A stretch of DNA of 64,000 bases, from assembly GCA_963766725.1 (NCBI GenBank), contig CAVYBK010000015.1, positions 62,001 through 126,000 on the forward strand. The letters run 5' to 3'. The notes below the pieces were generated by a model. It was not told the DNA's origin. It searched no databases and saw only the letters and a list, made by a program, of their open reading frames with translations. Shown here in pieces: positions 8,258-16,905 of the stretch; the first letter of the stretch is position 1, and every line of letters starts with the position of its first letter. The position numbers were made by a program, and so were the translations under genes. The stretch comes from DATEOR01 sp963766725. Its GTDB lineage: Bacteria > Actinomycetota > Thermoleophilia > Gaiellales > Gaiellaceae.

Positions 8258-9463
8258 CCGGTCGTAGAGCTCTCCCGCATGGGAATGCCGAGCCGGCGCG
8301 TGATCCACGGGACCGGCGTTCCCTGGCCGACGACCGAGAGCAGAACGACGACGAAGACGATGTAGAAGACCGTCGTCGCGTCCTCGACGCCCTGGAGCAC
8401 GGCGAAGGCGGCGAGCAGGATCGGGACCGCGCCCTTGAGCCCGCACCACGCGATGAAGGCGCGCTCGCCGCGGGAGAAGCTGAAGGGCGCGAGCGCGGCC
8501 AGGACGATCGGCGGGCGCACGAGCACGGCGAGGGCGAGCACGAGCGCGATCCCGTCCACGCAGATCTCGAGCGTGAGCGAGTCGATCCTGACGACCAGGC
8601 CGAGGACGACGAAGACGGCGATCTCGGCGAGGACGGCCAGCGCGCCGTGGAAGCGCTCGATCTCCGACTTGTACGGGGTACGCGTGTCACCCACGACGAG
8701 CCCCGCGATGAACACGGCGAGGAAGCCGGAGCCGTGTGCAAGCGCCGTCACGCCGTAGAGCGCACCCGCCAGGGCGAGCGCGAGAATGGGGCTGAGGGCC
8801 GGCGCGGGCAGTGTGATGCGGCGGAGGAGCGCGACCATCGCCAGCGCCCCGATGAGCCCGACCGCCGCGCCGATCCCCATCTCGACCACGAACTCGCGGA
8901 GGATGACGAACCGCGAAGCGTCGTCGTGCGTGGCGAGCTCGATCATCCCGATCATGAGGGCGATGCCCGCGGGGTCGTTCACGCCCGCCTCGCCCTCGAG
9001 CGTCACCCCCGAGCGCCCCTTGATCTCGCGCTGGCCGAGCACCGAGAACATCACGGCCGGATCGGTCGGCGCAAGCGCCGCGCCGATGACTCCCGCCGTC
9101 ATCCATTCGAACCCGAGCACGTAGTGGGCGAAGACCGCGACGAGCCCGGCAGTCGCGAACGTCCCGAAGACGCCGAGCGAGAGGATCGGCGCGAGGGCGC
9201 CCCGGAAGCGCCGCCAACCGATGTCCATGCCGCCGTTGAAGAGGATGACGATCAAGGCGACCACGGCGATCCGCTCCACCGTGAGGGCCGGGACTTCCTC
9301 GTAGAGGCTCGGGAAGAGGTCCGAGACGACGGCGGCCACGATCGAGAAAGACCGCCGGCGAGGGAATCGGAATCCACGTCGTCAGGCGCGTCGAGAGAAC
9401 CGCGAGCGCCACGCCCGCCCCGAGGGCGAGGAGGATGGCTGCGAAGTCGGTGATCTCGGTCAT
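8254..9463 (-). CDS. Na+/H+ antiporter, CPA1/NhaP family (one frameshift)
   Basis: A multi-pass antiporter. The N terminus (TEITDFAAILLALGAGVALA, then PIPSPAVFL) is in one frame. From about 9345 the rest continues in another, starting IVAAVVSDLFPSLYEEVP and including FNGGMDIGWRRFRG, ALAPTDPAVMFSVLGQREI and GEAGVNDPAGIALM, the two acidic CPA1 motifs, then WCGLKGAVPILLA near the end. One inserted or lost base in the TTTCTCGATCG region explains the break, and no family-conserved residues are missing. Start is ATG 9463 (a TTG two codons earlier is possible). This is the third cation/proton antiporter in the first 9.5 kb. Confidence 0.87.
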
Positions 9464-9508
9464 GGCCAAGTGTCGCCGACCAGTCTTCCCGGCACGCCGA
9501 GCCTCACC

Positions 9509-9552
9509 CTAACAGCGGCTCTGCCGTTGACGCGTGGGGCGGCCGCGCTTTA
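9509..9552. repeat. Dispersed 44-47-bp GC-rich structured repeat, copy A
   Basis: The segment from CTAACAGCGGCTCTGCCG to GCCGCGCTTTA matches 13032-13078 nearly base for base. It differs by a missing AG and C and a few substitutions. It lies in the gap between the divergent antiporter and SDR genes. Copy B shows an arm pairing TAAAGC...GCTTTA and GCGG...CCGC around a CGGCGACGCCG core, so the element can fold. No coding function is visible. Confidence 0.6.
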
Positions 9553-9563
9553 GAACTACCGCG

Positions 9564-10335
9564 ATGCGCTGCGCAGGAAAGAGGGGTGTCGTCACCGGAA
9601 CCTCCCGCGGGCTGGGTCGGGAGATCCTGCTCGCCCTCTGCGGCGAGGGCGCGAGCGTGGTCGGGCTCGCGCGCGACGCCGAGGCGGGAGGCGAGGCGGC
9701 CGAAGAGGCGAATCGGACCGAAGGTCAGGCCGTCTTCGCGCAGGGTGACGTGCGGCGCGAGCAGGACGTGGTCGACGCGATCGCGCGTTGCAAGGAGGAG
9801 TTCGGCGGGTTCGACTTCATCGTCAACAATGCCGGAATCCTCGGCGAAGGACGTCTGCACGAGACGAGCAACGACTGTGGGACGACCTCGTCGCGACGCA
9901 CTGACCGGGGCGTTCTGGGGCTGCAAGCACGCGATCGAGACGATGCGCGCCGACGGCACCGCAGGGCTCGATCGTGAATATCGGCTCCATCCTCTCCTTC
10001 ACCGGCGACGGCTATCTCGCCGCCTACACGGCCATGAAGTCGGGCGTGCTCGGGCTCACGAAGGCGATCGCCATCGACTATGCGCTCGACGGCATCCGCT
10101 GCAACTGCGTCTGCCCCGGCGATATGGAGACGCCGATGATCGAGCAGTACTTCGACGGAACGGAGGACGCGGTCGGCAGCGCGCGCGGAGATGGAAGGCG
10201 GCCTATCCCGGGAAGAGGATCGCGCACCCGCGTGAGGTCGCAATGGCTGCGGTGTTCCTCGTCTCGGACGAGTCCTCGTTCGTGAACGGCACGCCGATCC
10301 TGGTGGACGGCGGCTTGACCGCAAAGACCTACTAG
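9564..10335 (+). CDS. Short-chain dehydrogenase/reductase (several frameshifts)
   Basis: An NAD(P)-dependent oxidoreductase of the classical SDR family, about 255 residues when the frames are joined. Visible in order are the cofactor motif GVVTGTSRGLGREI, then FDFIVNNAGILGEG, then (second frame) LWDDLVATHLTGAFWGCKHA, then (third frame) SIVNIGSILSFTGDGYLAAY with the catalytic Y-x-x-x-K as YTAMK. After that come CNCVCPGDMETPM and the usual C-terminal tail VSDESSFVNGTPILVDGG. Shifts occur near 9905, 9965 and 10190. All catalytic elements (Asn, Ser, Tyr, Lys) are present, so the gene is probably intact in the organism. The substrate is unknown. Confidence 0.78.
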
Positions 10336-10806
10336 CTACTCAGAGAGCCACACGAGACAGGGAGCCTTGGCGGCGATCTTCTTCGCCGCTCTGCCGGTAG
10401 CTGCGCGGCTTCACGGCTGTGCGGTCGGGAGCGAAGACGAGAAGGCCCGGCTTACGCTCTTTGACGACCTCGAGCAGGGCGTCGATCGGATGCGGGCTGA
10501 GAATCCGCAGCCGCTCGATGGGGACGCCGAAGGAGTGCGCAAGCTCGGCCGGCGCGCGGAGATTGGCCGCGACCTCCTCGCTCGGCTCGAGCGTCCGTAC
10601 CCCATGGCGACGCACAGGGGAGCGAGCGGGATCTGCAGCACGTTCACGACGATCAGCGGCTGGCCGCACTCGAGCGCGCTCTCGACGGCGAAGGTGGCTG
10701 CCTGCTCGTCGAACGGCGCGTCGATCGTCGCCAGGAGAACGGGGCGCCCACGACGGCCGGCGTGAGTCGACTGCTCGATCGGTGGGGTGCGCCTGAGCGT
10801 GAGCAC
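10336..10806 (-). CDS. Universal stress protein-like (UspA fold), module A (frameshifted)
   Basis: A small UspA-fold protein, the counterpart of the one at 25156. The N terminus PVLLATIDAPFDEQAATFAV and ESALECGQPLIVVNVLQIPL are in the first frame. VPIERLRILSPHPIDALLEV and ERKPGLLVFAPDRTAVKPR are in the second. The end, readable as IAAKAPCLVWLSE before TAG at 10336, needs a further shift. The GTG start has GGAG six bases upstream, inside the end of the zinc-ribbon gene, so the two are coupled. The G-x-x-G ATP loop is not clear. Its role with the divergent permease is unknown. Confidence 0.72.
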
Positions 10807-10809
10807 GGC

Positions 10810-11168
10810 TTACTCCGGGGTGGAGCTCCCAGTGCGGCGAGGACGCGGCAACCCGGCGAGTCTTGCGACGCCAAAAAGGAAGGTAGAGGAAAAGCCACGA
10901 CAGCCGCAACGGCAGGAATGGCGAAGATCGAGGGCCGGGTTCACGAAGACGATCAGCGGAACCAGGATCGCGGCGAGCACGGCGGCGAGCGCGAAACGCC
11001 TCGAGGCGCACACGCCTCATCCGGCGCAAGCAGCCCCTCGTACTCCTCGGCGGGGATCTGGTTCGTGTCCCACACGCGGCCGCACGATTCGCAGCGCCAG
11101 GCCTCCCCGTACGGGACTTCTCGAGTCTCGCCGCAGTCGCAGGAGACGGTGATCGGCGGCCTCTGCAT
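10810..11168 (-). CDS. Zinc-ribbon membrane protein, module A (frameshifted)
   Basis: Paralogue of the protein at 24803. The N terminus PPITVSCDCGETREV continues to CESCGRVWDTNQIP, giving a four-cysteine ribbon (C-x-C...C-x-x-C). Two membrane segments follow, recoverable in other frames as FALAAVLAAILVPLIVFV and PLRLSWLFLYLPF. The end is uncertain; TAA at 10810-10812 sits just before the stress-protein start. At least two single-base shifts break the gene. ATG 11168 matches the paralogue's start and has GGA five bases upstream. Function is unknown; it is always next to an APC permease and a Usp in this window. Confidence 0.68.
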
Positions 11169-11234
11169 ATGCATCCGATTCTACGGCGATCCTCGTATGG
11201 CGGTTCAAAGCCCCATTCCGTCCGCCGGGGCGGA

Positions 11235-11263
11235 TTGAAAGCATCCGAGACAGGTGCTACGTT
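11235..11263 (+). promoter_or_regulatory. Sigma-70-like promoter of permease A
   Basis: TTGAAA (11235-11240) and TACGTT (11258-11263) are separated by exactly 17 bases, with TG one base before the -10 (extended -10). The predicted leader is about 48 bases, with GGAGG six bases before the GTG at 11318. The paralogous permease at 23108 has the same promoter layout. Confidence 0.65.
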
Positions 11264-11317
11264 CGCCCGCGCGGCCCGAACGGTCGGCGCCTGACCAACC
11301 AGAAGTGGAGGTTCAGC

Positions 11318-12862
11318 GTGGCTCAAGCAGTAGTTGAGGAACGCCAGCTCCTCAAGACTCTTCGCTGGTACGACGGATTCGCACTGGCGCTCGCGAATCC
11401 CGGCTTTCCTCCTGGGGTCCCTCGGCTATTCGGTCCTCGACCTCGGGCGGCTGGGGCGCCGCCATGTTGTGGGGAATCACGGCGTCTCCTGATCGTTCTT
11501 CGTGATGGTCCTCTACTCCGAGCTCGCGGCGATGTTCCCGAACAAATCGGGAGGCTTCCCTCTCTACGCAAACGAGGGTTGGCGCAAGTACACGACGCTC
11601 GTCGGCCCGATCGCGACGTTCGGCTACTGGCTCGGCTGGTCGGTCGTGCTCGCGTTCCTCGGCCTCTTCGTGCGGCTCGATCGCCCAGGCCGAGTGGTGG
11701 CCGGACGCGAAGCCATACGGCACGAACGCGTTCGGCGGTGCAGAGATCGACGCCGGCTATTTCAGCATCTGGCCCGGTAGCGTCCACATCGGGCTCCAGC
11801 ACCTGATCGCGATCGGGGTCATCTTGTTCGTCTGGGTGTGGAACTTCTTCGGGGCGCGCCTCGCGGTCACGTTCAACTACCTGGCCGGGCCTCCTCCTGA
11901 TGATCCCGCTCTTCGTCTTCATGGTCCTGCCGTTCCTGAACGGCGACTTCGACTCGGCGAACCTGACGTACAAGCTGAACGATGCCGGCCTCGCCTGGGG
12001 AGGCTGGCAGATAGCGCTCGTCTGGATCTGGATCATGATCTGGTCGGCCGGCGGCGTGGACACGTGCGCGACCTTCGCGCCCGAGTACAAGGACACCGTG
12101 AACGACACGAGGAAAGCGCTCCTCTCGGCGTCGATCTTCTCGCTCATCGTCTACACGATCCTGCCGATCGGGCTCGTCGGCGGCGTCGGCGCGGAGACCG
12201 TCGAGGCCTACGACTACGTCGGGGCGCTGAACCAGCTCGTGGGATCGGAGGCGACGAACTTCTTCGTGGTTGTCATCCTCGCGAGCTTCGTCATCTCGAT
12301 GAACACCGCGACGGCGGACGGAAGCCGCGCGCTCTACGGCATCTCGAAGGACGGCCTCTCGATCAAGCAGCTCGGGCGGCTGAACAGGTGGAATGTTCCG
12401 GGGTTCGCAATGAGCTGCGACACGGTGCATCAACATCCTGTTCGTGCTCTTCATCGGCAACATCTTCGGCATCCTCGCGGCGAGCAACATCGGCTACGTG
12501 CTGGCGCACGTGTTCGCGCTCTCCGCGTTCATTCTGCTGAGAAAGGACCGGCCCAACTGGCCACGGCCGATCAAGCTGGCCAACTACTGGACAGTCGATA
12601 GCCGGAGTGCTGTGTGCAATGTTCATCGTCTTCACGATCGTCGGCGTCGGCTGGTTCCAGACCGCCGCGGGCGGCTACGGCAAGGGCGCACAGGTGAAGA
12701 TCATCGGCTTCGGCGTCCTCGTCATCTCGCTCCTGCTCTTCTTGTACCGGCGCAGGATCGTGCAGGACAAGGAGTCGCGCGCACTGGCGGGAGGAGACTC
12801 CCGAGATGCCCGACGAGCTTCCGCCCGTCGGGACACCGGCCGCGCCCGTCACGGGCGCCTAG
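11318..12862 (+). CDS. APC-family amino acid/amine permease, copy A (many frameshifts)
   Basis: A 12-helix secondary transporter of the amino acid-polyamine-organocation superfamily, paralogous to the gene at 23108. Matching landmarks are RQLLKTLRWYDGFALALANP, YSELAAMFPNKSGGFPLYA, FAPEYKDTVNDTRKALL, MNTATADGSRALYGISKDGL and LRKDRPNWPRPIKL. The C-terminal tail PDELPPVGTPAAP ends at TAG 12860. At least six shifts are needed (near 11405, 11480, 11680, 11890, 12425 and 12595, plus one near 12790). The long untouched stretches between them keep every motif of the intact copy. GGAGG supports the GTG start. The substrate is not identifiable; an amine or amino acid is likely. Confidence 0.8.
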
Positions 12863-12871
12863 AACAGCAAC

Positions 12872-12901
12872 GAGAGAGGGCGGCGCGAGCCGCCCTCTCT
12901 C
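12872..12901. terminator. Strong hairpin terminator after permease A
   Basis: A perfect 13-bp stem (GAGAGAGGGCGGC and its complement) is closed by a GCGA tetraloop, 9 bases after the permease stop. There is no T tract, as is common in high-GC actinobacteria. Because the stem is perfect it could also stop transcription from the opposite side. Confidence 0.75.
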
Positions 12902-13033
12902 ATGCCACGGCTCGGCCGGACGCGGTGGCGGCCGCGACCAGTTGCGCGAAAGGCTCGAGGAAGCGGCGGTCGACCCGCCACTCCTCCTGCAGCTCCCACT
13001 GGACCGCGAGCACGTAGCTGTCGCTGTACAGCT
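12900..13033 (-). pseudogene. Duplicated 3' fragment of the amidotransferase-like hydrolase gene
   Basis: This block repeats 13078-13209 at an offset of 176 bases with only a handful of differences. It translates to the same C-terminal tail (SYVLAVQWELQEEW, then RRFLEPFAQLVAAATASG) and ends in its own TGA at 12900-12902. It has no start and no upstream coding part. Differences are mostly silent or conservative, so the copy diverged while still coding or came from a related strain. Repeat copy B lies exactly between fragment and gene. Confidence 0.8.
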
Positions 13034-13078
13034 AAAGCAGCGGCTCTGCCGGCGACGCCGTGGGGCGCCCGCGCTTTA
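13032..13078. repeat. Dispersed 44-47-bp GC-rich structured repeat, copy B
   Basis: The segment from CTAAAGCAGCGGCTCTGCCG to GCGCTTTA lies between the duplicated hydrolase tail and the real gene, touching the TAA stop at 13076-13078. TAAAGC pairs with GCTTTA, GCGG with CCGC, and the centre holds CGGCGACGCCG. It matches copy A at 9509-9552. Confidence 0.6.
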
Positions 13079-13853
13079 TGCCACGGCTCGGCCGGACGCG
13101 GTGGCGGCCGCGACCAGTTGCGCGAAAGGCTCGAGGAAGCGGCGGTCGACTCGCCACTCCTCCTGCAGCTCCCACTGGACGGCGAGAACGTACGCGTCGC
13201 CGTCCAGCTCCACCGCCTCGACGACGCCGTCGGGCGCGCGGGCGACGACGGTCAGATCGTACGCGACGCGGTCGAGCGCCTGGTGGTGAAAGCTGTCGAC
13301 CTCGATCTCGTCGACGCCCAGCGCTTCGTGCAGGCGGCTACCGGGCTCGACCGAGATCATGTGGCGAGGATGCGGCGGCATCTCCTCGACTCCCGCGAGC
13401 GAGGAGCGCTCGACCTCCTTCCATGCCTTCCAGCCGCGATCCGAGGGGTGGTCCGCCCATTCGGGCTTCACGGCCACGTCCTGGACGAGCGTGCCACCGA
13501 GCGCGACGTTGAGGATCTGGATGCCCGCGGCACATGCCGAGGATGGGCAGGCCGCGGTCGAGCGCTCGCTCGACGAGCTCGAGCTCGAACTCGTCGCGGA
13601 GCGGATCGGTCGTCCCGAGATGCTCGGTCGGATCCTGCCCGTAGCGACGCGGGTCGATGTCTCTTCCGCCGCCGAAGAGGATCCCGTCGCAGGCGTCCAG
13701 CGCATCGTCGAGGTAACCGTTGACGCGCGGCAGGGTGAACCCGACGCCGCCGGCGAGCGCCAGCGGCCTCTGGTGGCCGACTCCGGCGTAGTCGCCGAAG
13801 TCGTGCAACCCCAGCGAGAGACCGATGACCGGCTTCTGTGAGTTCGCTCTCAT
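13076..13853 (-). CDS. Class I amidotransferase-like hydrolase (peptidase C26, gamma-glutamyl-GABA hydrolase family; one frameshift)
   Basis: A PuuD-like protein, about 258 residues when joined. The family normally cleaves gamma-glutamyl amides such as gamma-glutamyl-GABA. Visible are PVIGLSLGLHDFGDYAG, LFGGGRDIDPRRYG, and the nucleophile elbow LGMCRGIQILNVALGG (Cys nucleophile). This elbow needs one base dropped near 13524. Then come DSFHHQALDRVA and the end VLAVQWELQEEWRVDRRFL. Other family members read QWHPE at that last point, so the usual catalytic His is replaced in this copy. A TATAAG element nine bases before the ATG suggests a leaderless transcript. It may act in polyamine or gamma-glutamyl amine breakdown. 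Confidence 0.8.
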
Positions 13854-13862
13854 GCCTTCGCA

Positions 13863-13868
13863 CTTATA
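13863..13868 (-). promoter_or_regulatory. -10 element of the hydrolase gene (leaderless)
   Basis: TATAAG on the minus strand lies exactly nine bases before the ATG at 13853, leaving no room for a leader or ribosome site. The 16-bp context CACTTATATCGGAGCG (plus strand, 13861-13876) recurs with one mismatch at 18815-18830, again nine bases from a start. Confidence 0.5.
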
Positions 13869-13887
13869 TCGGAGCGGGGAAATGCAT

Positions 13888-13893
13888 TAGAGT
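13888..13893 (+). promoter_or_regulatory. -10 element of the Fe-S/FAD oxidase operon (leaderless)
   Basis: TAGAGT fits the actinobacterial TANNNT -10 and is six bases before the ATG at 13900. No Shine-Dalgarno sequence can fit, so a leaderless mRNA is expected. Confidence 0.45.
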
Positions 13894-13899
13894 CGCCCG

Positions 13900-15129
13900 A
13901 TGGAGGAGCGCACGCGTTCGGACGCAGCGACCAACGGCAATCCGGCCGAGGAGCTCGTCGAGGAATGGCGGAACGCGGCGTACAACTGCTTCAGCTCGGG
14001 CCATAAGTTCTGCCGCGAGGTTTGCCCGGTCATGCAGGTCACGCGGGACGAGCGCCACACGCCGACCGCCTTCCACGCCAACGTCGTCGCGATGGACAAG
14101 GGCCACCTGACGATCGAGGACGTGGCCGAGGATTACGTGCATTGCACCATGTGCGGTGCCTGCGAGCTGCGCTGCCCGAACACGCTCTTCACCGGCGACT
14201 TCTACCGCTTCCGCCAGCGGACGGTCGATGTGGTCAAGGCGATGCGCGCGCTCGCGGTCAAGGAGGGCGTCCACCAGGAGAATTGGAAGCGGTGGGCCGA
14301 GCTCACCGACCGCTGGGGGAACGAGCCCGTTCTCGGCTGGAACATCGAGACCTCTGCGGCCAAGGTGCGGGCCTGGGCGACAGGCCTCGACATTCCCACC
14401 GGGGGCGAGACGGTCCTCTTCGCCGACTGCGAAGCCGCCTTCTACCGGCCGTCGGTGCCGCGCGCCGTCGCGCTCATTCTCCAGGGCGCGGGCATCGAGT
14501 TCGGCCTCATGAGCCAGCAGTGGTGCTGCGGCGGGCCGATGTGGGAGACCGGCTACGTCGACGTCGCGCACAAGATGGCCGAGCACAACATGCTCGACTG
14601 GCGGAAGACCGGGACCAAGAAGGTCATCTGCCTCGACCCGCACGACTACCTCACGATCATCGAGCACTACCCACCGCTCGACGAGAACTTCGACGAATTC
14701 GAGATCGTGCTCGGCGTCGATCTCGTCGCCGAGCTCATCCGCGACGGCAAGCTCGAGCTGACGACGCCGATCGACCGCACCGTCACGTACCACGACCCGT
14801 GCCGGCTGAACAAGCGCCTCGGCAAATGGAAATCCCCGCGGGAGATCCTGCAGGCGATCCCGGGCCTGACGTTCGTCGACGTCGACCACGTCACGCAGTG
14901 GTCGTACTGCTCCGGCGCGGGCGCGAACCTCGCCGCCGAGAAGCCGGAGCTGACCGCAGAGATCAGCCGCCGCCGGGTCGCTCAGGCGGCGGCCCTCGAC
15001 GGCGTGAACACTCTCGTCTCAGCGTGCCCGTGGTCGGAGCGGCCCCTGACCGAGCAGGGCAAGGAGCAGGGCATCGAGGTCTTCGACATCTTCGAGCTCG
15101 TCGCCGAGGCGGCCGGATTCGAGGTCTGA
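13900..15129 (+). CDS. Fe-S oxidoreductase with two CCG domains (GlcF/HdrD-like)
   Basis: A 409-residue electron-transfer protein. The N-terminal ferredoxin-like part has Cys30, Cys38 and Cys42, then a clear [4Fe-4S] motif CTMCGACELRCP (Cys82, 85, 88, 92). Two cysteine-rich CCG domains follow: QQWCCGGPMWETG at about 205-217, and HDPCRLNKRLG with YCSGAGAN and SACPWSE near the end. Such proteins pass electrons from a flavin subunit to the membrane or a partner. The next gene, an FAD-binding oxidase, starts one base after this stop, giving the GlcD/GlcF-type pair. No membrane segment is visible, so the final acceptor is unknown. Confidence 0.88.
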   Translation: MEERTRSDAATNGNPAEELVEEWRNAAYNCFSSGHKFCREVCPVMQVTRDERHTPTAFHANVVAMDKGHLTIEDVAEDYVHCTMCGACELRCPNTLFTGDFYRFRQRTVDVVKAMRALAVKEGVHQENWKRWAELTDRWGNEPVLGWNIETSAAKVRAWATGLDIPTGGETVLFADCEAAFYRPSVPRAVALILQGAGIEFGLMSQQWCCGGPMWETGYVDVAHKMAEHNMLDWRKTGTKKVICLDPHDYLTIIEHYPPLDENFDEFEIVLGVDLVAELIRDGKLELTTPIDRTVTYHDPCRLNKRLGKWKSPREILQAIPGLTFVDVDHVTQWSYCSGAGANLAAEKPELTAEISRRRVAQAAALDGVNTLVSACPWSERPLTEQGKEQGIEVFDIFELVAEAAGFEV

Positions 15130-15130
15130 G

Positions 15131-16639
15131 ATGGCCGTTGCGGCACTTCCCGACACGCTGATCGACGAGCTCGTCGCGATCTGCGGCGAAGAGCACGTGT
15201 TCACCGGCCGGTCCGCGCTCTTCAACCGCGCTCGGGTCCCGTCGCCGTTCCCCGCCCACAGATGGGAGGAGTTCATCCCGCAGGCCGTCGTCCTGCCCAC
15301 GTCGGCGGAACAGATCTCGGAGGTCGTGAAGCTCGCGAACCGCGAGCGCGTCCCCGTCGTGCCGCGCGCTGGTGCGACAGGGCTCACGGACGGAGCGGTG
15401 CCGCTTCGGCACGGGATCCTGGTCGATGTGAAGCTCATGAACAAGATCCTCGAGATCGACATCGAGGACAGGACGGTCACGGTCCAGCCGGGGATCAACA
15501 TGCTGAAGCTCTCCCAGGAGCTGCAGCCGCTCGGCTTCATCTATCCGGACAACCCCGCGTCATACCCCTGCTCACTCGTCGGCGGGCGGATCGGGACGAG
15601 CGGCTGGTCGCTGATCGGCGGACGATACGGCCACACGCGCGACCTCGTCATCAGCTTCGAGATCGTGCTCCCCACCGGCGAGATCATCCGGGTCGGCGAC
15701 GGCGGCGGGAGGAAGGTGCGCAAGTCGTCGTCGGGCTACCAGCTCAAGCACCTCTTCATGGGCCACCAGGGAACCCTCGGGATCGTCACCGAGGCGACGC
15801 TCGAGCTCGTCAAGCGCCCGAGGCGGAGTTCTCGGCATTCTACGCCTATCGTCCTATAGGACGCGTGGCAGGCGACAGGGGAGTTCGCGCGCTCGGGCGC
15901 GGCGACCCTCGCCGGCGTCGTCCTCTTCGACGAGTGGAAGGTCGCCTACCTCCGTCGGGACGACGAGGCGTACATCCCGCAGCCCGACTCGGTTCAGGCC
16001 GTCGTCGCGGTCGCGATGTACGGGAACGACGACGAGGTGCGCGCCTCCGCGAAGCGGATGCTGAGGATCGGCAAGGGCTCGGGCGGCGAGTACCTCGGCG
16101 ACGAGATCTCCCAGGGCGACTGGGCCTCGCGCCACGACCGCTACGCGACGCCGCAGCACGGGCGCACCCGCGACGGTCAGGTCGCGCTCATGAGCTGGCA
16201 CTGCGAGGACGCGTCGATCCTCTACTCGCAGCTCCCTGCCGTGCGGGAGAAGTGGCATGCCGTCGCGGCCGACCTGCGCGAGCGCTTCGACATGTTCGAC
16301 GACTGGGGCATGTTCGCCTACACGAACGGGGCCTTCAAGTCGTGGGGCGACTACCTCACCGAGATCGACATCGGCATCTGGGAGATGAAGTGGGACGACG
16401 AGAGCTGGGCGGCGTGGGTGGACGCCAAGCGCGAAATCGCCCGCATCGCGATCGAGCACGGCGGCTCCATCTCCGCCTGCCACGGCTCGTGTCGCGAGGG
16501 CGAGGTCGACCTCGTGCCGCTCGAGCTCGGCGGCGGGTTCGAGGTCATGAAGAAGATCAAGCGGACGCTCGACCCGAACAACATCATGAACCCGGGCAAG
16601 TACTTGCTCGACCAGGCCTACGAGGAGGGCGAGGAATGA
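15131..16639 (+). CDS. FAD-binding oxidase (PCMH/GlcD type; two close frameshifts)
   Basis: A flavoenzyme of the FAD_binding_4 plus FAD-oxidase-C type, about 503 residues, oxidising a hydroxy acid or related compound. The FAD domain is complete: VVLPTSAEQISEVVKLANRE, PRAGATGLTDGAVP, then SYPCSLVGGRIGTSGWSLIG and GTLGIVTEATLELVKRP. After breaks near 15825 and 15865 the C-terminal domain continues with GVVLFDEWKVAYLRRDDEAY, YTNGAFKSWGDYLTEIDIG, HGGSISACHGSC and the usual ending DPNNIMNPGKYLL. The two shifts lie within 40 bases and restore the frame, which points to sequence error. It is coupled to the Fe-S subunit upstream. Confidence 0.85.
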
Positions 16640-16905
16640 TCGGCTTCAGGCTCTCCGCTCAGAAACCTCCCGAGGCGAAGCGCATCAAGGACGACGTGAT
16701 CATGCGCTTCGACCACGTCTACGAGGTCGACCCATCGCTCATGACCGAGCACACACCCCAGCAGGACATCCCGGCCTGGGACACCCAGCGGATCGTCGAC
16801 AGCCGGTGGGAACACCTGGCGTGGATGCACGACCATTTCGCCGACAGCGTCCTCTCGGGCGAGGAGCTCCTGGAGGAAATCGAGGCCGAGGAGGGCAAGG
16901 GATGA
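16636..16905 (+). CDS. Unknown 89-residue acidic protein of the redox operon
   Basis: I recognise no family. The protein is soluble, with a basic start (RLSAQKPPEAKRIKDD), several aromatic and His residues in the middle (MRFDHVYEV, SRWEHLAWMHDHFA) and a very acidic end (GEELLEEIEAEEGKG). It overlaps both neighbours by four bases (ATGA at each end), so it is translated in step with the FAD oxidase and the luciferase-like enzyme. It is probably a small subunit or adaptor of that complex; this is inferred from position only. Confidence 0.75.
   Translation: MIGFRLSAQKPPEAKRIKDDVIMRFDHVYEVDPSLMTEHTPQQDIPAWDTQRIVDSRWEHLAWMHDHFADSVLSGEELLEEIEAEEGKG

Noticed and set aside
7065..8267. 400-residue open frame antisense to the CPA2 antiporter
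   Set aside because: Composition is almost only Arg, Asp, Glu and Ala, typical of a shadow of GC-rich coding sequence. The opposite strand has clear antiporter motifs.
9534..13853. Calling the SDR, permease A, stress protein and hydrolase true pseudogenes
   Set aside because: Breaks are single-base, often compensating, and all catalytic or signature motifs survive. The same kind of break affects essential-looking genes across the window, so sequence error is the simpler reading.
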